Below are positions 1 through 5,396 of a DNA stretch of 5,396 nucleotides, piece after piece. The position numbers and the translations under genes were made by a program. The stretch's first letter is position 1. Every line of letters begins with the position of its first letter. Source of the stretch: Bacillota bacterium (GTDB lineage Bacteria; Bacillota; Clostridia; Christensenellales; QAND01). The notes below the pieces were generated by a model. It saw only the letters and a program-made list of their open reading frames with translations, ran no database searches and had not been told where the DNA came from. Location: assembly GCA_019415425.1 (NCBI GenBank), contig DXZF01000215.1:1-5396 (forward strand), in the 5' to 3' direction.

Positions 1-47
1 CATATTTGAGCGGCTGACCGCATGTCATCCTATGAGGGGGGAGACCC

Positions 48-1175
48 ATGAAAAGACGGAACGTCGAGTGGATGGCGTGTATGGTCCTGATGTTGTTCAT
101 TGCAGCGGGGGCCGGTTTTGCCGTGGGCAGAGGCAGCCTCATCCAATCGCGGCAGGTGCAGCGCGCGATCGTGGAGGACGCATACTATGCCGTGCCCGCA
201 GAGGTGCTGGACAGCGCTGCGGCCAGTGCAATGATGCAGGTGCTGTCGGATCCCATGGCAGGCTATTTGAATCAGACGCAGATGCAGGCGTTTGACGACA
301 AGCTCACGGGGCAACAGACGATTGGGCTGGGCATGGAGACGGCGCGCGTTGCGCAGGGGTACTTCGTGACGCAGGTGCAGGACGCTTCTCCGGCCGCGCT
401 TGCAGGACTGGCCAGGGGCGATATCGTCACGGCCATCAACGGAAAGCGAGTCCAGGACGGCGCGCAGTGGCCTCAGTGGACAGAGGGGGAACGCGTCGTC
501 CTGCACGTGCTGCGCGGCGGTGTAGAACGGGAACAGGTCGTATTTGCCCAGCGCATCCAGCCCTTTGACGACGTGTATACCGAGCAATTGACCCCGGATG
601 TGTATTACATGCGCCTGCGCACGTTCGCACAGGAGGACATGGCGCAAAAGGCAATCCAGGCGCTGTGTGCGTTGCATCCCGATTGCGCCATCATCTTGGA
701 TGTAAGGGGCAACCCGGGCGGACGGCTGGACCACGCTGTGGACATCGCACAGCAATTTGTGCCCAAAGGCGAAACGCTGTTGACGCTGTGCAAGGCAAAC
801 GACGCCACCGAGACGATCGTGAGCGAAGGCGGCGCGCTCATCGGCCGCAACGTGGTGGTGCTGCAGGATGGGCAGAGCGCATCGGCAGCAGAGATCCTCG
901 CGGGCATCTTGCAAAATTACGGCGCCGCACACGTGATCGGGGAAGTGAGTTACGGAAAGGGTACGGTTCAAAAAGTGAAAGCAATTTCCGGAGGGTATGG
1001 GATCCGGTATACGGTTGCGGAGTACGCGCTTCCACGCAGCGGGCGCATTCAGGGGGTCGGCGTGTTGCCGGACGAAAGCGTGCCGTCGGCTGCCGAAGTG
1101 CCGGGCTGGGCGCTTTCACATGCGCAGGATACACAGTTACAGGCAGCTCTGACGTATTTACAAAAAACAAAATGA
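48..1175 (+). CDS. S41-family C-terminal processing peptidase (CtpA/CtpB-like), membrane-anchored
   Basis: A 375-residue serine protease of the C-terminal processing family, expected to act outside the cytoplasmic membrane on exported or cell-wall-associated proteins. Seen: a short basic N-terminus followed by a hydrophobic segment at about residues 8-27 (signal anchor, no lipobox); an N-terminal helical part with the family's SDPMAGYL motif (67-74); a PDZ domain at about 92-160 (GLGM, then LARGDIVTAINGK); and the catalytic core at about 180-330 with LDVRGNPGG (217-225). Ser279 in QSASAAE and Lys304 in SYGKGTVQ are 25 residues apart, as in E. coli Prc Ser430/Lys455. Gln308 matches the third residue of the B. 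subtilis CtpB Ser-Lys-Gln triad. It is shorter than CtpB (about 480 residues) because the C-terminal extension is missing. The start is chosen for the GAGGGGGGAGA ribosome site at 33-43. In Clostridia such proteases often follow ftsEX, but the upstream gene is outside the window. The exact substrate is unknown. Confidence 0.93.
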   Translation: MKRRNVEWMACMVLMLFIAAGAGFAVGRGSLIQSRQVQRAIVEDAYYAVPAEVLDSAAASAMMQVLSDPMAGYLNQTQMQAFDDKLTGQQTIGLGMETARVAQGYFVTQVQDASPAALAGLARGDIVTAINGKRVQDGAQWPQWTEGERVVLHVLRGGVEREQVVFAQRIQPFDDVYTEQLTPDVYYMRLRTFAQEDMAQKAIQALCALHPDCAIILDVRGNPGGRLDHAVDIAQQFVPKGETLLTLCKANDATETIVSEGGALIGRNVVVLQDGQSASAAEILAGILQNYGAAHVIGEVSYGKGTVQKVKAISGGYGIRYTVAEYALPRSGRIQGVGVLPDESVPSAAEVPGWALSHAQDTQLQAALTYLQKTK

Positions 1176-1186
1176 CGTAAGACCGC

Positions 1187-1220
1187 AGGCGGGGGGTCGA
1201 AAAACTCCCGCCTTTGTGTT
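1187..1220 (+). terminator. Intrinsic terminator after the S41 peptidase gene
   Basis: A 9-base-pair stem with one G-U pair (AGGCGGGGG at 1187-1195 with CTCCCGCCT at 1205-1213), a 9-base loop, and the T-rich tail TTTGTGTT to 1220. It begins 12 bases after the protease stop codon and separates that gene from the phosphotransferase cluster. Confidence 0.85.
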
Positions 1221-1225
1221 ATAAT
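1215..1225 (+). promoter_or_regulatory. Possible extended -10 promoter inside the terminator tail
   Basis: TGTGTTATAAT fits the Gram-positive extended -10 pattern TRTGnTATAAT at every fixed position (TATAAT at 1220-1225). No good -35 lies upstream: the best at 17-base spacing is TCGAAA at 1197-1202, within the terminator loop. If active, it would start RNA near 1232 and give the EIIA gene a second leader of about 240 bases. The match could be a chance effect of the T-rich terminator tail. Confidence 0.3.
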
Positions 1226-1343
1226 CCATTTGAAGGATGGATGCGTTCAGATAGGCGCTGAATAGAGGAAGAGCTTGCCCAAAACCGCGCATGGTTGCCA
1301 CGTTGACGGGCGAGATGGTTTTCGCTGAAAGTTGCTTTTTCCG

Positions 1344-1372
1344 TTGACAAGCAATTCACAAAAACATATAAT
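1344..1372 (+). promoter_or_regulatory. Consensus housekeeping-sigma promoter for the EIIA-ptsH(-ptsI) cluster
   Basis: TTGACA at 1344-1349 and TATAAT at 1367-1372 are both perfect consensus hexamers with the optimal 17-base spacer. The start of transcription is expected near 1379, giving a leader of about 95 bases before the EIIA start codon. The leader holds a small inverted repeat, TACG-AC-CGTA (1381-1390), right at the expected start, and otherwise no structure I can support. I found no convincing CcpA (cre) operator. The rest of the spacer, 1226-1343, shows no gene: only very short open frames without ribosome sites. Confidence 0.88.
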
Positions 1373-1473
1373 TTTGATGGTACGACCGTAGCCTGACAGA
1401 GACGCGGATGGCCCGGGTCACTTGGATTTTACGGAAGGTTTCAGTCAATATTATTGTAGGAGCGTGAACTTAC

Positions 1474-1896
1474 ATGATCCAGATTCTTATTGTCACTCAT
1501 GCAGACCTTGCAAAGGGTGTGCTCTCCAGCGCCGAACTCATCATGGGACCGCAAGAAGGCGTCACCACGGTTGGCCTGTACGCCGAAGACGGGTTTGACT
1601 CGTTCAACGAAAAAGTGCGCAGCACGCTGGCTGGCCTGATCAATGATGACGGCGTGTTGGTGCTGGTGGACCTGTACGGCGGCACCCCCTGCAATGTGAC
1701 CGCGGCCAATATCAACCGCCCCGTGGATGGCAAAGTGCCCAATTGCGAGTGCGTGAGCGGCGTCAACCTGCCGATGCTCATTGAGGCGATTTCCATGCGC
1801 GACAGCATGTCGCTTTCCGAGCTCAAGGATCACTGCATCGCCTGTGCGCCCGAAGGCGTCAAAGACATCAAAGCTGAATTTAGCCTGCGTGGTTAA
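1474..1896 (+). CDS. PTS EIIA component, mannose/sorbose family (ManX-like), single domain
   Basis: A 140-residue cytoplasmic phosphocarrier that would accept phosphate from HPr and pass it to an EIIB. Seen: a beta strand leading to the phosphorylated histidine His9 in IVTHADLAKG (His10 in E. coli ManX); LVDLYGGTPCN at 64-74 with Asp66, matching ManX Asp67; and GVNLPMLIEA at 96-105, equivalent to ManX GVNIPML. These motifs separate it from DhaM-type EIIA, which has an MDMGSA-type segment instead. Length is normal for one domain, with no fused EIIB. The start is set by AGGAG at 1458-1462. It is the first gene after a perfect promoter, 36 bases ahead of ptsH. No EIIB, EIIC or EIID gene is visible, so the sugar, if any, cannot be told. 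Odd feature: five cysteines, including C91-x-C93 and C121-x-x-C124. The family call is firm; the role (transport or regulation) is open. Confidence 0.92.
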   Translation: MIQILIVTHADLAKGVLSSAELIMGPQEGVTTVGLYAEDGFDSFNEKVRSTLAGLINDDGVLVLVDLYGGTPCNVTAANINRPVDGKVPNCECVSGVNLPMLIEAISMRDSMSLSELKDHCIACAPEGVKDIKAEFSLRG

Positions 1897-1932
1897 TTTT
1901 GCAGGTTAAGTGGAAGATAGGAGGAACCTTCA

Positions 1933-2193
1933 ATGGTTGAAAAGGTGTTTGTAGTCAAAAACGAAACCGGCTTGCATGCCCGTCCCGCCTCTCAGTTCGT
2001 GCAGAAGGCCGCCAAGTTCAAGAGCGTGATCAAGCTCAAGAAGGACGGCAAGGAAGCCAACGCGAAATCCATCATCTCCGTGCTGAGCCTGGGCGCCAGC
2101 AAAGGCAGCGAGATCACCATTTCCTGCGCCGGCGACGATGAGCAGGAAGCGCTTTCCGCATTGATCGAACTGTTGGACAACCTGGAGGAATAA
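1933..2193 (+). CDS. ptsH: Phosphocarrier protein HPr
   Basis: An 86-residue cytoplasmic phosphocarrier that receives phosphate from Enzyme I and hands it to EIIA proteins. Seen: the active-site motif TGLHARPAS with His15 and Arg17, and the regulatory motif KSIISVLSLG with Ser46, the residue that HPr kinase/phosphorylase modifies in Gram-positive bacteria so that HPr can act with CcpA in carbon catabolite repression. His15 excludes the Crh paralogue, which lacks it. Length is typical (85-90 residues). A perfect AGGAGG (1919-1924) lies 8 bases before the ATG. It follows the EIIA gene by 36 bases and is very probably cotranscribed with it from the promoter at 1344-1372. The gene is followed by a structured region and a strong terminator rather than running straight into ptsI. 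Confidence 0.97.
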   Translation: MVEKVFVVKNETGLHARPASQFVQKAAKFKSVIKLKKDGKEANAKSIISVLSLGASKGSEITISCAGDDEQEALSALIELLDNLEE

Positions 2194-2211
2194 GCGATTT
2201 ACATGTGAAAA

Positions 2212-2302
2212 CGGGGCGAAGCCCCGACGTTCCATGTCAAGCACATGGCTTGGCGGCAGGGCGTTTGCCCGGCCGCTGGAACCGTGGTCATGAGGGCGGG
2301 GC
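2212..2302 (+). promoter_or_regulatory. Candidate structured cis-regulatory RNA between ptsH and ptsI
   Basis: Seen by pairing bases by eye. Hairpin A: CGGGGC (2212-2217) with GCCCCG (2221-2226), loop GAA. Closing stem P1: ACGTTCC (2227-2233) with GGAACCGT (2278-2285), 7 pairs with one bulge. Inside P1 lie two hairpins: P2, CCATGT/ACATGG (2232-2237/2243-2248; its outer two pairs compete with P1), and P3, GCGGC-A-GGGC with GCCC-G-GCCGC (2253-2262/2267-2276). Together these draw a three-way junction. The right arm of hairpin A (2221-2226) can also pair with the left arm of the downstream terminator (CGGGGC, 2297-2302). That would disrupt the terminator and stack directly on P1, as in attenuators and riboswitches. 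I do not recognise a known RNA family. It could instead be a dispersed palindromic repeat or simple 3' UTR structure. Confidence 0.45.
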
Positions 2303-2323
2303 GACGGCCCCGCCTTTTGTTTT
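2295..2323 (+). terminator. Strong intrinsic terminator between ptsH and ptsI
   Basis: A perfect 8-base-pair GC stem, GGCGGGGC (2295-2302) with GCCCCGCC (2307-2314), a four-base loop GACG and a TTTTGTTTT tail (2315-2323). It lies about 100 bases after the ptsH stop and 48 before the ptsI start codon. The 33 bases between the tail and the ptsI ribosome site hold no convincing promoter, so ptsI expression probably depends on read-through. Confidence 0.88.
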
Positions 2324-2355
2324 AGACACTTGCGCCCTTGACGCGCAAAAAATAC

Positions 2356-2365
2356 AGTGAGGTGG
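2356..2365 (+). promoter_or_regulatory. ptsI: Ribosome binding site that fixes the ptsI start at 2371
   Basis: AGTGAGGTGG contains GAGGTG (2359-2364), complementary to the 16S rRNA tail and 6 bases before the ATG at 2371. An in-frame TTG at 2338 would add 11 residues but has no ribosome site and lies only 14 bases after the terminator tail. Starting at 2371 also gives exactly the residue numbering of E. coli Enzyme I. Confidence 0.85.
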
Positions 2366-2370
2366 TTCAA

Positions 2371-4098
<1,728 letters not shown>

Positions 4099-4115
4099 CA
4101 GTCAAGCTGTAACCG

Positions 4116-4153
4116 AAAAGGCCGGGGACGCCAATGCGTCCGCCGGCCTTTTG
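4116..4153 (+). terminator. Intrinsic terminator after ptsI
   Basis: A long hairpin: AAAAGGCCGG (4116-4125) with CCGGCCTTTT (4143-4152), continued by GGACGC (4126-4131) with GCGTCC (4136-4141), a single bulged G at 4142 and the loop CAAT. That is 16 pairs in all. The A and T tracts on both sides mean it could also stop transcription from the other strand. It ends the phosphotransferase cluster 18 bases after the ptsI stop. Confidence 0.85.
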
Positions 4154-4298
4154 CAATGGTTGCGCGAAAGTACGAGGCCCTGGCTGCGATGGTCGCCCGT
4201 TGGTCTGTACATTCTGCATGCGATGGGGACGCTGGTTCTTGCAACTTGTCCGTGGAACTGATAGGCTTAATGTGTTTATGCAAAGGGGGAGTGGGCGC

Positions 4299-4928
4299 AT
4301 GGAGACGCAATCCATTGCAGATTTTGTCGATCGGCTGGCCAGCAAAGACGCCGTACCGGGCGGCGGGGGCGCCAGCGCGCTTGCAGGTGCATTGGGCGCC
4401 GCGCTGGGCGCGATGGCGGCCAACCTGACCATTGGAAAGAAAAAATATGCCGCAGTACAGGAGGATGTGACGCGCGCGGCACAACAGCTGACGCAACAGG
4501 CGAAAAAATTGCTGGACGGGATACGGGCGGACGCAGAGGCCTTTGCCCCGTTGGCCAGCGCTTACGGGCTGCCCTCGCAGACCCAGCAGGAGAAAGCAGA
4601 AAAACAGCGCGTGCTGCAATGCGCGCTCCTGGACGCTGCACAGCCGCCCATGCAGTTGATTCGCACATGCCTGCAGGTCGTGGAGACGCTGCAGGAACTG
4701 AGCGAAATGGCCAGCCGGCTTGTGATCAGCGATGTGGGGTGCGGCGCGGCCATGTGCCGGGCCTGCCTGCAGGCCGCGGCGCTCAACGTATACATCAACG
4801 CCCGCATGCTCCAGGACGAAGCGATTGCCCAGGACATGTTTGCGTGGACAAAGGAAAGCGTCGCACGCGGGGTGGCGGCATGTGATACCGTGATTGAGAA
4901 GGTGGAGGCGGCATTATGCAGGCATTAA
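4299..4928 (+). CDS. fchA: Cyclodeaminase/cyclohydrolase family protein, probable methenyl-THF cyclohydrolase (FchA-like)
   Basis: A 209-residue all-helical cytoplasmic protein of the FTCD C-terminal domain family. Family members either hydrolyse 5,10-methenyl-THF to 10-formyl-THF (FchA) or deaminate 5-formimino-THF (cyclodeaminase in histidine breakdown). Seen: the glycine-rich signature VPGGGGASALAGALGAALG (19-37), ANLTIGKKKY (41-50), RADAEAFAPLASAYGLP (76-92), and LVISDVGCGAAMCRACLQ (141-158) leading to LNVYINARML (162-171), all in family order. Length equals a stand-alone FchA; there is no formiminotransferase domain. The start at 4299 follows AAAGGGGGAG (4282-4291). An open frame reaches back to 4134, but that ATG sits inside the ptsI terminator. 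The overlapping folD-like gene downstream favours the cyclohydrolase role over histidine degradation, by inference. I found no convincing promoter in 4154-4298, so its transcription start is unknown. Confidence 0.88.
   Translation: METQSIADFVDRLASKDAVPGGGGASALAGALGAALGAMAANLTIGKKKYAAVQEDVTRAAQQLTQQAKKLLDGIRADAEAFAPLASAYGLPSQTQQEKAEKQRVLQCALLDAAQPPMQLIRTCLQVVETLQELSEMASRLVISDVGCGAAMCRACLQAAALNVYINARMLQDEAIAQDMFAWTKESVARGVAACDTVIEKVEAALCRH
4904..4908 (+). promoter_or_regulatory. folD: folD ribosome binding site inside the fchA coding region
   Basis: GGAGG at 4904-4908 lies 7 bases before the folD ATG at 4916, within the last codons of the fchA-like gene. Together with the 13-base overlap of the two genes in different frames, this points to translational coupling and one transcript. 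Confidence 0.75.
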
Positions 4929-5396
4929 AAGGGGCGGCCACGGCTGCGGCCATTCGAGAACAGATCGCGCAAGAGGTGCAGGCGCTGTCTTTGCAGGGCG
5001 TGCAGGTGCAGTTGGCCGTGCTGCGCGTGGGCGAAAAGCCGGATGACATTGCGTACGAGAACAGCGTGGTCAAAAAATGTGCACAGGTGCACATCCAGTG
5101 CCGGCAGGTGACGTTGCCACACGATAGCACCACGCAGCAGTGCGTGGCGGCCATGCAGCAGTTGAGCGAGGATCGCAGCGTGCACGGCATCTTGCTGCTG
5201 CGCCCATTGCCGCAGCAGATCGATGAGGAGGCCGTGATCGCGCACCTGGCGGTGGACAAGGATGTGGATGGGATGACGCCGTTGTCGCTGGCCAAGGTGC
5301 TTATGGGCGATCCGAGCGGGTTTGCACCGTGTACGGCGGAATCCGTCCTGCGCATCCTCCAACACGAGCAGATCCCAATGGCCGGCAAAGAGGCGG
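4916..5396 (+). CDS. folD: FolD-like methylene-THF dehydrogenase, 5' part only (cut by window edge), altered cyclohydrolase site
   Basis: The first 160 residues of a protein normally about 280-300 long, so the NAD(P)-binding half is missing from view. Classical FolD oxidises 5,10-methylene-THF to methenyl-THF and then hydrolyses this to 10-formyl-THF. Seen: the substrate-domain motifs LAVLRVGEKPDD (33-44), AYENSVVKKC (46-55), HGILLLRPLP (90-99), DKDVDGMTP (114-122) and FAPCTAESV (136-144), matching E. coli VVLVG, YVASKRKAC, DGILVQLPLP, DKDVDGFHP and LRPCTPRGI in order. Odd: the catalytic lysine (Lys54 in E. coli, four residues after the conserved Tyr) is Val51 here, and the conserved glutamine of GILVQLPLP (Gln98) is Leu95. 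The DVDG aspartates are kept. In the human enzyme the equivalent Lys56 and Gln100 are needed for cyclohydrolase but not dehydrogenase activity, so this copy may be a dehydrogenase only. It overlaps the upstream cyclohydrolase gene by 13 bases and has GGAGG at 4904-4908. Confidence 0.9.
   Translation, partial: MQALKGAATAAAIREQIAQEVQALSLQGVQVQLAVLRVGEKPDDIAYENSVVKKCAQVHIQCRQVTLPHDSTTQQCVAAMQQLSEDRSVHGILLLRPLPQQIDEEAVIAHLAVDKDVDGMTPLSLAKVLMGDPSGFAPCTAESVLRILQHEQIPMAGKEA

Noticed and set aside
1..47. Tail of an upstream gene at the window start
   Set aside because: Two frames have stops (TGA at 7-9 and at 15-17), but only a few codons are visible, so no frame or product can be chosen.
30..971. 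313-codon minus-strand open frame opposite the S41 peptidase gene
   Set aside because: His/Arg/Leu-rich sequence without motifs and antisense to a clearly identified protease; a GC-rich shadow.
1326..1343. cre-like (CcpA) operator TGAAAGTTGCTTTTTC just upstream of the -35
   Set aside because: It lacks the central CG and the spacing of the cre consensus; only a superficial likeness.
1291..1347. Possible 18-residue small ORF in the spacer before the EIIA gene
   Set aside because: No ribosome binding site at a usable distance; nothing distinguishes it from a chance frame.
2238..2252. Pseudoknot between loop CAAGC (2238-2242) and adjacent CTTG (2249-2252)
   Set aside because: There would be no connecting bases to cross the 6-pair stem. 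The pairing is better seen as an alternative hairpin, not a pseudoknot.
2338..2370. TTG start at 2338 adding 11 residues to Enzyme I
   Set aside because: No ribosome site, very close to the terminator tail. The ATG at 2371 has GAGGTG at ideal spacing and gives the normal 575-residue length.
4239..4273. Promoter for the fchA-like gene: TTGCAA (4239) with TAGGCT (4262), or TTGTCC (4246) with TAATGT (4268)
   Set aside because: The -10 hexamers match only 3 of 6 consensus positions. Neither is strong enough to call, although some promoter or read-through must exist.
4134..4298. Upstream extension of the fchA-like gene to an ATG at 4134
   Set aside because: The ATG is in the terminator hairpin loop, and the 55 extra residues match nothing in the family; the ribosome site is before 4299.

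Overview
The window looks like a chromosomal housekeeping segment from a GC-rich, low-oxygen member of the Bacillota (Clostridia-like). This is inferred from strong AGGAGG-type ribosome binding sites, an HPr carrying the regulatory Ser46 typical of Gram-positive bacteria, a stand-alone FchA-type cyclohydrolase next to a divergent FolD, and several textbook intrinsic terminators. All six genes lie on the + strand. I see no mobile element, CRISPR array, tRNA, rRNA or phage gene.

Layout: (1) 48-1175, a membrane-anchored S41 (C-terminal processing) peptidase, closed by a terminator at 1187-1220. (2) 1176-1473, an intergenic region with a perfect sigma-70/sigma-A promoter (TTGACA, 17-base spacer, TATAAT). 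(3) A phosphotransferase cluster: a mannose-family EIIA (1474-1896), HPr/ptsH (1933-2193) and Enzyme I/ptsI (2371-4098). A highly folded 177-base spacer with its own strong terminator separates ptsH from ptsI. (4) A terminator at 4116-4153 and a 145-base spacer. (5) A one-carbon/folate pair: an FchA-like methenyl-THF cyclohydrolase (4299-4928) overlapping by 13 bases the 5' part of a folD-like gene (4916 to the window edge).

How the genes work together: Enzyme I takes phosphate from phosphoenolpyruvate onto His189, passes it to His15 of HPr, and HPr can pass it to His9 of the EIIA. No EIIB, EIIC or EIID gene is in view, so the EIIA must serve a permease encoded elsewhere or act as a regulator. 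The gene order EIIA-HPr-EI matches the domain order of the fused DhaM protein of E. coli, although this EIIA is ManX-like rather than DhaM-like. In the folate pair, FolD appears to have lost the two residues needed for cyclohydrolase activity in the classical bifunctional enzyme, while a separate cyclohydrolase is encoded immediately upstream. This suggests a division of labour.

The two most interesting signals are the structured RNA between ptsH and ptsI, which can be drawn in a terminating and a read-through fold, and the FolD active-site substitutions. I found no evidence for a wholly new multi-gene system in this window.
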